Source: Erysipelotrichaceae bacterium (GTDB taxonomy: Bacteria; Bacillota_I; Bacilli_A; Erysipelotrichales; Erysipelotrichaceae). From it: 64,000 nt of DNA. Positions 16,138 through 26,808 of this stretch are shown here, in pieces. A model generated the notes under the pieces. The model was not told the origin of the DNA. It saw only the letters and a program-made list of their open reading frames with translations, and did no database searches. Each line of letters starts with the position of its first letter. The stretch's first letter is position 1. The stretch spans positions 62,001-126,000 of the forward strand of contig JAAXXT010000001.1 in the NCBI GenBank assembly GCA_013334325.1. The letters run 5' to 3'. The position numbers and the translations under genes were made by a program.

Positions 16138-17443
16138 CTATTTGTTTTACTTTTGACTTAATATGCTGTTGTTCTTTGATGGATTTCTTGATCATCGCTC
16201 GACGTGCTTTGCGCTTGATGGTTTCAATATCTCTTTCTTTCTTCTTTTTGTAGTTAGGTTTTACAGCAACCTTCTTTTGATTAACAATACGAGCAATCTC
16301 TTTATCTGCTTCTTTCTTTCTGAAAGTGAATTTGAATCCATAAGGCTTCATTTCTCTTAAAGAACCATCCGCTAAGTTGCGATGTTCGAAGAAGATCCCA
16401 CGTTCCATCAATTGACGAATGACCTGATCATCTTTTACTGTATAGAAGATGTAGCTTTGTCCATTACGACCTGCTCTACCAGTTCTACCAGCTCTATGAA
16501 CATAAAAATCTAGATCCTTTGGAAAGCCAACGGAGATGACATCACTGATTTCTGGAATATCGATCCCACGAGCTGCCAAATCAGTAGTTAATACATAAGA
16601 TACCTGTTGATTGCGAATCAAAGTCAAATTCTGCGTGCGTTCTCTTGCGGAAAGTTTACCATGAAGAACAATGTGCTTCATTCCTTTCGCATTAAACGCA
16701 TTGCTTAATTTCGTTAATTCATCTAGATTGTTTAAGAATATCAATGCGATATACGGATTGATGACTTCAAACAAATCAAAGAGTACTTCACTTGATCTGT
16801 GTTTTATAGGAATCAAGAAATGTTTGATTTTAGGATCAAACTTCTCATCAACTTCAATAGAGATTTGTTCTGGATTCTTTAGATACTTTTTAATAAAGGA
16901 TTTCAGATTATCTGGAACTGTAGCACTAAATACCATCGTTTGGTGTTGTGCTCTGATTTTATCCATCAAAGAATCTAGATCCTCAATAGTACTTTTTTCA
17001 AGCATCATGTCTGCTTCATCGATAACGACTATCTTAGGTCTTTGGATCTGAAGAACATTCTCTTCGATAAATAAAGCTTTAAGTCTTCCTAAAGTTCCAA
17101 TAACGATATGGCTTTTTAATGCATCAGCCGCTATTTTATCAGAGCCTTTGGTAACCATCTTTACACTAAGTTTAGGATCCAATGTTTTAAAAGGTTGGAT
17201 CATATTAAAGACTTGCTTTGCCAACTCTAAAGTAGGAACCAATATTAAGGCTTGTGTCTCATTGGCTGAGGTATCTATCGCATTAAAGATCGGAAATAAA
17301 TAAGCGTGTGTTTTACCAGTTCCTGTTTTAGAAACGGCAATCAAATCCTTACCTGCAGTGGCAATAGGAAAAACGTTCTCTTGAACGGCAGTAGATTCTT
17401 TAAATCCAAATAAGGTATTCAGTGTTGTTAAGGTATATTTCAT
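16118..17443 (-). CDS. cshB: DEAD-box RNA helicase (CshB-like)
   Basis: ATP-dependent RNA helicase for RNA remodelling. Motifs in order: AVSKTGTGKTHAY (I), PTLELAK, TLGRLK, VIDEADMM (II), VFSATVP (III), RGIDIPEI and HRAGRTGRAGR (VI). The C-terminal about 60 residues are strongly basic (KPNYKKKKERDIETIKRKARR), an RNA-binding tail. Length 441. The place between ispG and ispH is that of Bacillus cshB (yqfR), which supports the name; a related cold-shock helicase is the alternative. Confidence 0.88.
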   Translation of the reverse strand: MKYTLTTLNTLFGFKESTAVQENVFPIATAGKDLIAVSKTGTGKTHAYLFPIFNAIDTSANETQALILVPTLELAKQVFNMIQPFKTLDPKLSVKMVTKGSDKIAADALKSHIVIGTLGRLKALFIEENVLQIQRPKIVVIDEADMMLEKSTIEDLDSLMDKIRAQHQTMVFSATVPDNLKSFIKKYLKNPEQISIEVDEKFDPKIKHFLIPIKHRSSEVLFDLFEVINPYIALIFLNNLDELTKLSNAFNAKGMKHIVLHGKLSARERTQNLTLIRNQQVSYVLTTDLAARGIDIPEISDVISVGFPKDLDFYVHRAGRTGRAGRNGQSYIFYTVKDDQVIRQLMERGIFFEHRNLADGSLREMKPYGFKFTFRKKEADKEIARIVNQKKVAVKPNYKKKKERDIETIKRKARRAMIKKSIKEQQHIKSKVKQIEKGKSE

Positions 17444-17490
17444 AAGTCTCCCGCACCATTATAATGATTTTTATGTATAAATGCAAAATA

Positions 17491-17499
17491 TGTTATAGT
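17491..17499 (+). promoter_or_regulatory. extended -10 promoter of ispH
   Basis: TGTTATAGT with exactly 6 nt between the hexamer and the ATG at 17506; no Shine-Dalgarno follows, so a leaderless transcript is predicted. Confidence 0.55.
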
Positions 17500-17505
17500 T
17501 TATCC

Positions 17506-18429
17506 ATGGAAAATCGATTTAAAGTCATTAATGTTACCCCAAGAGGATTTTGTAAGGGTGTTTATAACGCAATTGAGCTTGCTAAACAAACCCGAATGGA
17601 TTATCCAAACGAAAAAATAACTATTTTAGGAGAACTTGTCCACAATAAAGATGTTGTTTTAGCATTAAAATCACTAAATATCCACACGATTGAATCCAAA
17701 GGAAAACAAAGAATTGACCTTTTAGATGATGTTTTAGAAGGAATCGTTATCTTTTCAGCTCATGGAATAAGTCCTTTGGTTCAAATAAAAGCAAAAAACA
17801 AAGGACTGAAAACCATAAACGCAAGTTGTGAAGATGTCTTAAAAACTCAAGATCTCATTAATGCATATCTCGAAAAAGATTATGATATTTTTTATATAGG
17901 TCAGTTAGGACATCCAGAAGCAGAAGCCTCACTAGATCTAGACCTTAATAAAGTACACTTAATTCAAATAGGTAATGAACTTCCTAAAATAGATTCGAAG
18001 AAGATATTCGTAACGAATCAAACCACAATGAGTATTTTAGACATTAAAAATACGATAGAGTCCATTCAAACCATCTATCCTTACGCAATTGTAAGTGATG
18101 AAATATGTAGTGCGACTCGTTTAAGACAAGAAGCTATCCTTAAATTACCAGAATCAGTAGATGCAATCATTATCATTGGAGATAAAAGTTCAAACAATAC
18201 AAAAATGTTGGCTAAAATTTCTAGAAATAGATCTATTCCCACCATTATTAAAATACAAAACTTAGGAGAACTAGATCCTAAGTTACTTGATCAATGTCAT
18301 GAACTTGCGATTACTGCTGGTGCGTCAACACCGAAATTTATTATTGATGAGATCGTTCATTTCGTAAATGCATACGCTATAGATCCACAAATCGATAAAA
18401 AAGATTATTCAATTCACCCGTTCATCTAG
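17506..18429 (+). CDS. ispH: 4-hydroxy-3-methylbut-2-enyl diphosphate reductase
   Basis: [4Fe-4S] enzyme for the last MEP-pathway step, yielding IPP and DMAPP. The three cluster cysteines appear in RGFCKGV, NASCEDV and DEICSATRLRQEA; the substrate motif region TAGASTPKFIIDE is near the end. The start at 17506 gives MENRFKVINVTPRGFCKGV, matching homologues; an upstream in-frame ATG at 17464 would add 14 poorly conserved residues. The chosen ATG lies 6 nt after an extended -10 box. The 3' end overlaps trmK (opposite strand) by 21 nt. Confidence 0.95.
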   Translation: MENRFKVINVTPRGFCKGVYNAIELAKQTRMDYPNEKITILGELVHNKDVVLALKSLNIHTIESKGKQRIDLLDDVLEGIVIFSAHGISPLVQIKAKNKGLKTINASCEDVLKTQDLINAYLEKDYDIFYIGQLGHPEAEASLDLDLNKVHLIQIGNELPKIDSKKIFVTNQTTMSILDIKNTIESIQTIYPYAIVSDEICSATRLRQEAILKLPESVDAIIIIGDKSSNNTKMLAKISRNRSIPTIIKIQNLGELDPKLLDQCHELAITAGASTPKFIIDEIVHFVNAYAIDPQIDKKDYSIHPFI

Positions 18430-19068
18430 ACGGGTTTTTAATAGAGATAAAAGATAAAGATGTTTTTTTGACTTAGGATTATTTTTTAGTATGAATTCAA
18501 GTGTTGATTTCTCGCTTAGTAGATACTCATAAACAAGATCATCTTCTACACTTAATAAACACCCAAAATTAATTGCTTCTTCTTTTAGCTCGATTGCTTT
18601 TTCAATATAATGATAAGATTGAGCGATATAAAAGAAGCCATCTTTAACTATTTTTTCTTCAGTCATTTCAAATCCTAACGAAGCCATTTCTTTTCTTAAA
18701 TAGGGCAATCTTGTATTGGCTTGGGTAATGATTTGAGTCATTATTTTAAATCGATCTATGTCTTGTTTAATAATTTTAAGAATTAAATCGGCTCCCATCC
18801 CACAAATAACTACAGTATTAGGATTTGTGTTTACTTGATGAATTCCATCACTTAGAAAATAGCTGATATGTTCAAAGACATTCGCTTGAGCAAATGTCTT
18901 TTGAGTATGTTGTAAGGGTTTATGGCGAAGATCGGTCGCGATTACATCCTTAGCAAGTCCTTTTTTAAGAACGGCTAAAGCAAGATAACCATGATCACTA
19001 CCGACATCACAAAGAACTTCACATGGTTCGACCATGCTTAATATCATAGATAGACGTTTAGAAATCAT
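18409..19068 (-). CDS. trmK: tRNA (adenine22-N1)-methyltransferase
   Basis: SAM-dependent enzyme that makes m1A22 in tRNA. Motif I CDVGSDHGYLALAVL lies at about residues 20-34 and the CGMGADLI catalytic region follows. Length (219) matches TrmK. It starts inside the rpoD stop region (1-nt overlap), the same order as sigA-trmK in Bacillus; the yqfO gene usually found between trmK and ispH is missing. Confidence 0.93.
   Translation of the reverse strand: MISKRLSMILSMVEPCEVLCDVGSDHGYLALAVLKKGLAKDVIATDLRHKPLQHTQKTFAQANVFEHISYFLSDGIHQVNTNPNTVVICGMGADLILKIIKQDIDRFKIMTQIITQANTRLPYLRKEMASLGFEMTEEKIVKDGFFYIAQSYHYIEKAIELKEEAINFGCLLSVEDDLVYEYLLSEKSTLEFILKNNPKSKKHLYLLSLLKTRLDERVN
18416..18439 (+). terminator. 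intrinsic terminator of ispH
   Basis: ACCCGT/ACGGGT stem with an eight-base loop and five T residues, overlapping the ispH stop and the convergent trmK 3' end. Confidence 0.75.
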
Positions 19069-20783
19069 TACACCTTATCCATGAAATCCCGTAAACGTTT
19101 AGAACGATTAGGGTGTTTAAGTTTTCTTAAGGCTTTGGCTTCAATTTGACGTATTCTTTCACGAGTTACATTAAAGAGTTTACCTACTTCTTCAAGTGTT
19201 CGTGTTCGACCATCAATGAGACCAAATCGTAATCTCAGTACTTTTTCTTCTCTTTCAGTCAAACCTTCCAATACAGAATTTATTTCATCTTTGAGTAATT
19301 GATTGTTTGCGTATTCATCTGGACTCATCGCATCTTTATCTTCAATGAAATCACCCAAATGACTATCATCTTCTTCCCCAATTGGAGTTTCTAAAGAAAC
19401 AGGTTCCATCGCAATCTTTTTGATTTCTCTAACCTTTTCGGAAGTTAAACGAGCCGTTGTCTCAACTTTGTTATTTTCTTCTATAATTTCCTTAGAATCA
19501 ATGTCAAATCCGTTATTCTTAAATTCTTTGACTTTATCGATTCCAATATTTGCGGCTACAGCGATTTCTTCATCTGTAGGTTCACGATCATACATTTGAA
19601 CCAAAGTACGTTGTATACGAGTTATTTTATTGATGGTTTCAACCATATGAACCGGAATACGAATCGTTCTAGCTTGATCAGCAATGGCTCTAGTAATGGC
19701 TTGTCTGATCCACCATGTTGCATAGGTCGAGAACTTAAATCCTTTGGTATGATCAAACTTTTCAACAGCTTTGACCAAACCCATATTCCCCTCTTGAATA
19801 AGATCTAAGAAAAGCATGCCTCTTCCTACATATTTTTTAGCAATTGATACAACCAAACGTAGATTCGCTGAGATCAATTCATCTTTTGCATAATCTCCAA
19901 CCTTTAGAATTTTCTTAATATCATTGATTTCAACAATTTTCAATGGATAATTCACAAAAATAGCGTGTAAGAAGAAACGTGCTAATACATTATTTGGAAG
20001 TAATTGATTGAAATCGGATTTAAGAGTTTCTTTAATAACGTAAGTATCTTTTTTAAATAGTATCGCAAAATCATCAATATCAGTTATTTCTAAATAATTA
20101 TCAAGTGAACTAAAAGTATCAAATTGGATAAGATCTTCAAGAATATCTTTTATTCCAGTTTCACTTAGTTTTGAATAATATTTTTTAAAATGAGCATTAG
20201 CATTCTCTACGTAACTTAAACTATTTTCAATCATATAAGTTTCAATGATTGAAATATCTTCTTGAGATAAACTTAAAACATTCTGATGTTTCTTACTATA
20301 AACAGGAATTTGAGTAAATATTTCTGTAAAGATCTTATTTTGAGCTTCTAAAGCTAAGACACCTTCAGCAATTTGAACAGCATATACATTTTCTAAGGCT
20401 GTGGTCAACAATTCAACTCGGCCTATCTCTTTAAGATATTGCTTAACTGGATCGTTTACTCTGTTTTGAGTGGTAACGTTATAATTAAGATCACTAATGG
20501 TTTCTTCAATTTCTTCACTTTCATCTAAGTGTTCTTCTATGGTATCCAGTTCATCTTCTAGAATGGCAGTTACAAGATCATTGTCTTCTACCAATTCAAC
20601 GTCTTCTGTTAATTGAATGCCTTGTTTTAGTAAATCATCCAAAAAAGAGGAACTATCTTCATCGCTTAGATTAAAATCTTCTAATTCATTAAGTACTTGT
20701 TCATGGGTCAAGATCCCTTTTGTTTTAAATGTTTCTAGAAAATGCGCTTTTAAGTCAGTGATATTTGTGAATTTTTGTGACAT
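19068..20783 (-). CDS. rpoD: primary sigma factor RpoD (SigA)
   Basis: Housekeeping sigma-70. Region 1.2 ([17 protein letters not shown]) at about 111-127, region 2 from [16 protein letters not shown] to [18 protein letters not shown] (307-377), region 3 and region 4 ([25 protein letters not shown], 528-552). 571 residues is longer than Bacillus SigA (371). The excess is an acidic N-terminus, about 150 non-conserved residues between regions 1.2 and 2, and about 33 residues inserted in region 3 (421-453) between KVKE and KVRE. It follows dnaG with an AAGGAG site. Confidence 0.96.
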   Translation of the reverse strand: MSQKFTNITDLKAHFLETFKTKGILTHEQVLNELEDFNLSDEDSSSFLDDLLKQGIQLTEDVELVEDNDLVTAILEDELDTIEEHLDESEEIEETISDLNYNVTTQNRVNDPVKQYLKEIGRVELLTTALENVYAVQIAEGVLALEAQNKIFTEIFTQIPVYSKKHQNVLSLSQEDISIIETYMIENSLSYVENANAHFKKYYSKLSETGIKDILEDLIQFDTFSSLDNYLEITDIDDFAILFKKDTYVIKETLKSDFNQLLPNNVLARFFLHAIFVNYPLKIVEINDIKKILKVGDYAKDELISANLRLVVSIAKKYVGRGMLFLDLIQEGNMGLVKAVEKFDHTKGFKFSTYATWWIRQAITRAIADQARTIRIPVHMVETINKITRIQRTLVQMYDREPTDEEIAVAANIGIDKVKEFKNNGFDIDSKEIIEENNKVETTARLTSEKVREIKKIAMEPVSLETPIGEEDDSHLGDFIEDKDAMSPDEYANNQLLKDEINSVLEGLTEREEKVLRLRFGLIDGRTRTLEEVGKLFNVTRERIRQIEAKALRKLKHPNRSKRLRDFMDKV

Positions 20784-20784
20784 C

Positions 20785-22557
20785 TTAGGCTCCTTTTATT
20801 TCTTTACGCAAAGCTTGGCGCTCTTCTCTCAGCTGACTCATAGATTTAAGATACCTTTGGTGCTCGTTTAGTTCGAGTTCGTTTTTGATCAGTTGTTTTA
20901 TCTGATTCATTTTTTCATCCAAAAGGCTAATCTTAACCTGAATCATCGCATCATTTAGAGACACCTCATTGTAATCCTTATAGTAGATCTCATTGGCTGA
21001 TAGATCCGTCATAAGTCTAAGCATGGCAGGATCTTCGATCGTATTGATAAAATCAGCAACTTCAATCGTCTCATTCTTACGATAATAATCCAAAATCAAC
21101 AAGGCACAAGTATTGTGCTGAGGATTTGGAAGAAAACCTAGCTTATCTTTAAATTCAATTGCCGCCTGTAAACTTTTAAGCATCATTCCCAAGATTTCGA
21201 AATCTGCCCATTGGCGAATACTGTTTGAAGAAACAGCTTGTGTACTGATGATGTTTGGTTTAGACGCATCATAAGCGAGTTTTACGCTCAATAACTTAAG
21301 CTGATCACTTTCAAAACCAGTAGTTTCGCTCAATCTAAGTAGAAGATTGTTTTGATCGAATTCATCTTTGATGTTGGTGATTTCACTCATCATCAATTTT
21401 GCGAATTCTTTCTTCTGAGAATAATTGTTCATATCGAACTTCTTCAGTAGATATGAAAATACAAAATCTGTAAACCCTTGTTTAACTTGGACTAAAGCTC
21501 TTAAAGCTTCCAGCGATTTCTTTTGGGAAATCTCATCTGGATCGAGTCCAGTATTGTTGATGACAACTTCAACATTGAGATGGAAAGTATTTAATAACTT
21601 TCCAATCTTATAGGCAGCATTTAATCCTGCCTCATCCCCATCATAACACAATAAGACATTTGTTGATGCTTGTTGGATCAGACGGATTTGATCTGAAGTA
21701 CAGGCTGTACCCAAAGTCGCAACCACATTAAATACATCTGCTCGATCAAATGCTAATACATCTGTGACGCCTTCCACTAATATAATCTGCTTCTGTTTTT
21801 TACAGGTACTTAAGGCGCGATGATAATTATACAACAATTTTCCCTTAACGTAGACAGGTGTTTCAGAAGAATTGATGTATTTACTAGACTCATTTGGATT
21901 AAGGGTTCTTGCACTGAATCCAACAGGATTTCCAAGTGCGTCATGAATAGGAAATAAAATACGGTTATAAAAGACATCAGATGGGCCATTATCGGTCAAT
22001 CTAGTAACGTTCGCACTGACACATTCTTGTAGAGTAAATCCTTTGGCTTGAAGAAACTGCGTCGTTTGAAGTTTATCTAGATTCAACCCAATCTCAAATT
22101 TCTTGATTTGCGATTCTAAGATACCTCTTTTAGTGAGATAGTTTTTCGCATCGATCGTATCTTGGGTAGTGAGGAGATATTGAGTATAATTAATGGTTTC
22201 TTTAAGTAATTTATGAAGTCGTTGGTGTTCAGGAGCGATTTGAGGAAGATCAGAAGTATAATTTGTCGTAAGCGAATAATTGACGTAATTGGCGACCTTG
22301 ATGATCGATTCACTGAAGCTTATCTTTTCATAAGATTTAACGAAGTTGAAGACATTTCCACCTTCTCCACAAACAAAACACTTAAAGATCTGTTTGTCTA
22401 CATTTATGGAGAGCGAAGGATCATGGTCATCATGAAAAGGACAGACTGCCGCGAAGTTCTTCCCTTTTTTAACCAAAGGGATATAACGCTGGATGATGTC
22501 GGCGATGTCGGCTCTTTTACGTATCTCTTGGATGTCTTCCTCGCTGATTCGGCTCAT
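20785..22557 (-). CDS. dnaG: DNA primase
   Basis: Makes RNA primers at the replication fork. The CHC2 zinc finger is C39-x2-H42...C60-x2-C63; the catalytic core has [17 protein letters not shown] and the acidic TOPRIM residues in CYDGDEAGL. The C-terminal part carries the helicase-binding region. Length (590) is standard. AAGGAG precedes the ATG. It is the first gene of the dnaG-rpoD-trmK macromolecular synthesis operon; rpsU, often with it, is located separately here. Confidence 0.97.
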   Translation of the reverse strand: MSRISEEDIQEIRKRADIADIIQRYIPLVKKGKNFAAVCPFHDDHDPSLSINVDKQIFKCFVCGEGGNVFNFVKSYEKISFSESIIKVANYVNYSLTTNYTSDLPQIAPEHQRLHKLLKETINYTQYLLTTQDTIDAKNYLTKRGILESQIKKFEIGLNLDKLQTTQFLQAKGFTLQECVSANVTRLTDNGPSDVFYNRILFPIHDALGNPVGFSARTLNPNESSKYINSSETPVYVKGKLLYNYHRALSTCKKQKQIILVEGVTDVLAFDRADVFNVVATLGTACTSDQIRLIQQASTNVLLCYDGDEAGLNAAYKIGKLLNTFHLNVEVVINNTGLDPDEISQKKSLEALRALVQVKQGFTDFVFSYLLKKFDMNNYSQKKEFAKLMMSEITNIKDEFDQNNLLLRLSETTGFESDQLKLLSVKLAYDASKPNIISTQAVSSNSIRQWADFEILGMMLKSLQAAIEFKDKLGFLPNPQHNTCALLILDYYRKNETIEVADFINTIEDPAMLRLMTDLSANEIYYKDYNEVSLNDAMIQVKISLLDEKMNQIKQLIKNELELNEHQRYLKSMSQLREERQALRKEIKGA

Positions 22558-22566
22558 TGATCTCCT

Positions 22567-23937
22567 TTAAAAGCTAACTTTAGATAAAATATAAGCGTGT
22601 AAATCGGTAATTGCGACTCTTTCTTGAGTCATAGAATCACGTTCACGAATGGTAACTTTACCATCGGTCGCGGTATCAAAATCAACAGTGATACAATAAG
22701 GTGTTCCCATCGCATCTTGTCGACGATAACGTTTCCCAATTGACCCAGCTTCATCATAATCAACCATAAAGCTAGGAGCCAATAAAGCTCTTATAACTTC
22801 AGCTTGTTCAGAAAGTTGTTTACTTAAAGGTAAAATGGCTGCTTTATATGGCGCTAAAGCAGGATGAAAATGTAAAACAACTCGAGTATCATTTTCTAAT
22901 TGTTGTTCTTCATAAGCATCATTCAAAAAGGTTAAAAATAGTCGTTCTACCCCTACCGCCGGTTCTACACAATATGGGATATACTTTTCATTGGTCATAG
23001 GATCTAAATATTCCATAGAAACTCCAGAGAATTTCTCGTGTTGAGATAAATCGTAGTTTGTACGATCAGCGATTCCCCAGATTTCATCAAAACCCCAAGG
23101 GAATTTATATTCAATATCACTTGTACCAGCAGAATAATGTGAAAGCTCTGCTTTTTCGTGTTCACGAATTCTAAGATTTTCTGGTTTAACACCTAAACTT
23201 AGTAACCAATTGAAGCAAGTTTCTTTCCAATAGGCATACCACTGAAGATCTTCACCAGGTTTACAGAAGAATTCGAGTTCCATCTGTTCAAATTCACGTG
23301 TACGGAAAATGAAGTTGCCTGGTGTGATTTCATTACGGAAAGATTTGCCTATTTGACCGATTCCAAAAGGAATCTTTTTACGCATGGTACGTTGAACATT
23401 CTTAAAATTAACAAACATCCCTTGAGCTGTTTCAGGTCTTAAGTAAATAACACTCTTATTGTCTTCAACGACACCTTGGAAGGTCTTAAACATTAAGTTG
23501 AATTGTCTGATTTCAGTAAAATCATGAGCACCACAATTAGGACAAGCAATATTATTGTCTTTCATATAGGCTTCCATCTCTTCTTTTTTCATCGTAGAAG
23601 CATTAACCTTACCTAAAGCAAAAGCATCGATCAATTTATCGGCTCTATGACGTGTTTTACATTGTTTACAATCCATCAAAGGATCACTAAAGGTCTTCAG
23701 ATGACCTGAAGCTTCCCATACCTTAGGGTTCATCAAGATCGCGGATTGGATCCCAACATTGTATTTATTAGCTTGGATGAACTTCAACCACCACGCTTTT
23801 TTGATGTTGTCTTTAAGTTCAATGCCTAAAGGCCCAAAATCCCATGTATTCGATAAACCACCATAAATATCTGAACCTGGATAGACAAAACCAGAGATTT
23901 TAGCGTGATTGACAATCGTTTCAAAATTTGTAGACAT
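22567..23937 (-). CDS. glyS: glycyl-tRNA synthetase (single-chain, dimeric type)
   Basis: Class II synthetase charging tRNA-Gly. Motif 2 ([25 protein letters not shown]) region and motif 3 ([10 protein letters not shown]) are clear, as is a zinc-finger insertion with CKQCKTRH and CPNCGAH. It is the alpha2 type found in Mollicutes and Gram-positive cocci, not the GlyQ/GlyS tetramer of Bacillus. The start at 23937 ([13 protein letters not shown]) has AAAGGAG; an ORF extension to 23991 would overlap recO without a ribosome site. Confidence 0.97.
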   Translation of the reverse strand: MSTNFETIVNHAKISGFVYPGSDIYGGLSNTWDFGPLGIELKDNIKKAWWLKFIQANKYNVGIQSAILMNPKVWEASGHLKTFSDPLMDCKQCKTRHRADKLIDAFALGKVNASTMKKEEMEAYMKDNNIACPNCGAHDFTEIRQFNLMFKTFQGVVEDNKSVIYLRPETAQGMFVNFKNVQRTMRKKIPFGIGQIGKSFRNEITPGNFIFRTREFEQMELEFFCKPGEDLQWYAYWKETCFNWLLSLGVKPENLRIREHEKAELSHYSAGTSDIEYKFPWGFDEIWGIADRTNYDLSQHEKFSGVSMEYLDPMTNEKYIPYCVEPAVGVERLFLTFLNDAYEEQQLENDTRVVLHFHPALAPYKAAILPLSKQLSEQAEVIRALLAPSFMVDYDEAGSIGKRYRRQDAMGTPYCITVDFDTATDGKVTIRERDSMTQERVAITDLHAYILSKVSF

Positions 23938-23954
23938 AGTATTCTCCTTTATAT

Positions 23955-24707
23955 CTAGTTTATTATAGACCATTTCTCTATAAATACCCAAGATTTTAAT
24001 GAAATGTTCGTATGATATTTCATAAATTCATACAAGATATCTACTAAGATTTTTTCTGGTTTTTTATAGTTTAAATAGCGTTCGAAATTATCATAAGTAA
24101 CTTTATTAACTATTCTAAAAGCATATAAAAACTCCGTGGTATAAATAGTACTCTGTATTTCCTTTTGACAATTCACACAAATAAATCCACCTTCATCCAT
24201 CGATAAACTATTGATTTGATTATCCCCACATAATGTACATTCGTCGACTTGCGGCTCAACTCCTAACCAAATCAATGAAGAAACTAAAAAATAGGTCATA
24301 ACATGCGCATATTTGTCAGTTTTCTCAAGCGTCGCGATACATTGTTGAACGACTTTATATATATCTTGACTTAAACTAGGATCATAATTGTCTTTAAGTA
24401 ATTGCTCAGTCAATTCGCAAATAATGGTCATAATGGTTTGCTTATTTAGATCTTCTCTTAAAACTCGATGAGAAGTTATCAGAGATGCGCTATGCAAGAT
24501 CTGTAGACCACTACCCTCTTTATCATCATAAGTTAAAGTACTTTCAGAGAAAGGCATACAAGCCGAGGCGTTTTTACTTTCACTTTTTAATAGACCTTTG
24601 GCGATGAAAGTAACGATCCCTTTTTCTAAACTAAAGGTTTTAACTAATGCGTCATTTTCTTTATAATCATTTTGACTCAAGATCAAGACATTAAGCGAAT
24701 CATTCAT
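23955..24707 (-). CDS. recO: DNA repair protein RecO
   Basis: Mediator that loads RecA onto SSB-coated DNA in the RecFOR pathway. It has the N-terminal OB-fold region ([20 protein letters not shown]) and a C-terminal four-cysteine zinc knuckle, CTLCG...CVNC. Length (250) is standard. It overlaps era by 8 nt, the usual era-recO arrangement. Confidence 0.93.
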   Translation of the reverse strand: MNDSLNVLILSQNDYKENDALVKTFSLEKGIVTFIAKGLLKSESKNASACMPFSESTLTYDDKEGSGLQILHSASLITSHRVLREDLNKQTIMTIICELTEQLLKDNYDPSLSQDIYKVVQQCIATLEKTDKYAHVMTYFLVSSLIWLGVEPQVDECTLCGDNQINSLSMDEGGFICVNCQKEIQSTIYTTEFLYAFRIVNKVTYDNFERYLNYKKPEKILVDILYEFMKYHTNISLKSWVFIEKWSIIN

Positions 24708-25599
24708 CGTAATTGGATCCTGTATTCTGTTTATTGATGGCGTTTAGTTTTTGAGTTGAATTGCGCCAATTCTTTTCTTCTTTTACGATCAAATCTAAAT
24801 AAATCGGCTTTCCTAAACGTTTCTCTAAAATAACACGTGCACCACTTCCAATCGCTTTAATTTTTTGACCTTGTTTACCTATAATGATCGACTTTTGAGA
24901 ATCTCGTTCAACTAAAATGCTGGCTTGAATAAGAATGGATTGTTTGTCTTCTTTAAAACTGTCAATCACAATCGCTACAGAATGAGGTATTTCTTCTGAA
25001 GTAGAAATCAAAATCTGTTCTCTTATGATTTCAGTGATAAAAAACTGTTCAGGATACTCAGTAATCATATCAGTAGGATATAAAGCTTCACCTTCTGGTA
25101 GATATGAGTTGGTTACTTTAAGTAAAGTTTCAACGTTATCGTTATTTATGGCACTTACTGGGATGATTTCACTAAACAATTGCGTCTCATTGAGTTCTGT
25201 TAATTTAACGATCATTTGTTCACGAGTTAGTAGATCAATTTTATTAAATATTAGAAATATAGGTATATGTTCTTTCTTTACGAGATCTAAAACGAACTGA
25301 TCACCTGATCCAAAAGGTTTGGTTGCGTCTAATAAGAAATAGACGATATCTACCCCATCCATCGCAGAAACGGCAGTTTTATTCAACTGTTTTCCTAATT
25401 CATGAAGTGGTTTATGAATACCTGGTGTATCGATGAAAATGATCTGTGATTCTTCTGTAGATAAAATCGCTTTGATACTATTACGAGTCGTTTGAGCTTT
25501 ATCGGATACGATTGAAATCTTATCCTTCATAATTTGATTAAGTAGTGTACTCTTGCCTGCATTAGGACGCCCTATGAGGGCAACAAATCCGACTTTCAT
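24700..25599 (-). CDS. era: ribosome maturation GTPase Era
   Basis: GTPase binding 16S rRNA during 30S assembly. G1 GRPNAGKST at 10-18, G3 DTPGIHKP, G4 NKID and the C-terminal KH domain with ILVERDSQKSIIIGKQGQKIK. Length (299) is typical. It shares one base with the end of cdd (coupled), and continues into recO. Confidence 0.97.
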   Translation of the reverse strand: MKVGFVALIGRPNAGKSTLLNQIMKDKISIVSDKAQTTRNSIKAILSTEESQIIFIDTPGIHKPLHELGKQLNKTAVSAMDGVDIVYFLLDATKPFGSGDQFVLDLVKKEHIPIFLIFNKIDLLTREQMIVKLTELNETQLFSEIIPVSAINNDNVETLLKVTNSYLPEGEALYPTDMITEYPEQFFITEIIREQILISTSEEIPHSVAIVIDSFKEDKQSILIQASILVERDSQKSIIIGKQGQKIKAIGSGARVILEKRLGKPIYLDLIVKEEKNWRNSTQKLNAINKQNTGSNYDE

Positions 25600-25994
25600 T
25601 AAAAATCCTCTTGAGTAAAACGCATCGGTAAAAGTTCAGCGACGGTCTTTGTCATGGTTTCTTTACCATTAGACAAAAGTATAGGACAATTTTCATCGAT
25701 CAACTCCGATAAAACTTGGCGACATATCCCACAAGGAGCTCCGATTCTATGGCCATTGGTAACGATCGCGATGGCTGTTATGTCATCTCTACGATATCCA
25801 TGAGAGTAAGCAGAAAATATAGCGCTTCTTTCACCACAATTGGTGGCTCCATAAGATGCATTCTCTACATTGGCTCCTATGAAGGTCTTTCCATCTTTGG
25901 TTAAGACAGCTGCGCCTACATGATAATGAGAGTATGGTGCGTAAGCATTATCCATGGCTTTAAAAGCCAATTTAAGCAGTTCATCGTGATTCAT
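25599..25994 (-). CDS. cdd: cytidine deaminase
   Basis: Deaminates cytidine and deoxycytidine to (deoxy)uridine in pyrimidine salvage. Zinc-site motifs: NCGERSAIFSA (catalytic Cys/Glu) and PCGICRQVL. Length (131) is that of the small tetrameric enzyme. AGGAGG precedes the ATG. It sits between dgkA and era, as in Bacillus, and supplies substrate for the pyrimidine phosphorylase encoded at about 35 kb. Confidence 0.96.
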   Translation of the reverse strand: MNHDELLKLAFKAMDNAYAPYSHYHVGAAVLTKDGKTFIGANVENASYGATNCGERSAIFSAYSHGYRRDDITAIAIVTNGHRIGAPCGICRQVLSELIDENCPILLSNGKETMTKTVAELLPMRFTQEDF

Positions 25995-26003
25995 AGAATC
26001 CTC

Positions 26004-26372
26004 CTAGATGTGATTGAATAGAAACATAAGTCCAATAATGAGTGAAACCAAAGCACTAAGTCCTACTGAAGCGGAACCTAGATCTTTAGCTACTTTAGCT
26101 TGAGGTGTAAATTTAGGCTCCAAATGATCTATCATGGCTTCAACGGCACTATTTAGATACTCAAAACATAAGACCATCCCAATACATACCATTAAAATAC
26201 TTGTTTCAATATCGGTAAATTTGAAGACAATCGCAACAATCAATGCGAAAGTCGCAAATCCAAATTGAAGCTGAATACTAAAATCATGAAGTATCCCATC
26301 GATCAACCCAACAAAAGCATAACTAAATTTCTTATAAATTCTAACAGGAATACTATCTTGGGGCGATGTCAT
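26004..26372 (-). CDS. dgkA: diacylglycerol/undecaprenol kinase
   Basis: Small membrane kinase of the DgkA family; Gram-positive members phosphorylate undecaprenol for wall lipid carrier supply. Three hydrophobic segments and the family motif FEYLNSAVEAMIDHL are present. The start MTSPQDS at 26372 has AAGGAG seven nt upstream, inside ybeY; the longer frame to 26396 has no such site. It overlaps ybeY by 20 nt. Confidence 0.92.
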   Translation of the reverse strand: MTSPQDSIPVRIYKKFSYAFVGLIDGILHDFSIQLQFGFATFALIVAIVFKFTDIETSILMVCIGMVLCFEYLNSAVEAMIDHLEPKFTPQAKVAKDLGSASVGLSALVSLIIGLMFLFNHI

Positions 26373-26802
26373 GAAGGATCTCCTTTTGGTAATCAAACAT
26401 TATTTTCTCATCCTTAGGATTTTGATGATCATATCCTAATAGATGTAAAACACCATGAGTAATCAAGAATAAGTATTCTCGTTCAGGAGTATGACCATAC
26501 TCTAAGGCTTGTTTATTCACATAATCAAGATTAATAAAGATATCTCCAATTTCATCAGAGAAGTCTTTATATTCTTTTATTCCATCATTGTAAGCGAAAC
26601 TGATCACATCGGTAGCTTTATCAAGTTTTCGATAGTCTCGATTGATGATTTGGATGGTTTCACTATTTACTAAAATGATGGAATAGTTAAAACGAAGCGG
26701 TAAATTTAAGCTTTGCGTTACTTTTGAATTGATTTTTGTTATTTTAGATCGTAAGGAAATAAAATCCTTGTTTTCGGTTTGATTGATTAAGGTAGTTTTC
26801 AC
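26353..26802 (-). CDS. ybeY: endoribonuclease YbeY (rRNA maturation)
   Basis: Zinc-dependent RNase involved in 16S rRNA processing and ribosome quality control. The signature HGVLHLLGYDH lies near residue 115-125. Length (149) is standard. The start is GTG at 26802, without a Shine-Dalgarno and exactly 6 nt after an extended -10 box, suggesting a leaderless mRNA. In Bacillus pgpH separates phoH from ybeY; here it is absent. Confidence 0.94.
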   Translation of the reverse strand: MKTTLINQTENKDFISLRSKITKINSKVTQSLNLPLRFNYSIILVNSETIQIINRDYRKLDKATDVISFAYNDGIKEYKDFSDEIGDIFINLDYVNKQALEYGHTPEREYLFLITHGVLHLLGYDHQNPKDEKIMFDYQKEILHDIAPR

Positions 26803-26808
26803 GCTTTA

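Noticed and set aside
16671-17051. 126-codon plus-strand ORF antisense to the helicase
   Set aside because: The minus strand encodes a complete DEAD-box helicase with all motifs; the plus frame has no ribosome site or motif.
20617-20871. 84-codon plus-strand ORF across the rpoD/dnaG junction
   Set aside because: Both minus-strand genes are certain; no ribosome site or motif on the plus strand.
22213-22560. 115-codon plus-strand ORF antisense to dnaG
   Set aside because: Mirror of the conserved primase zinc-finger region; no independent support.
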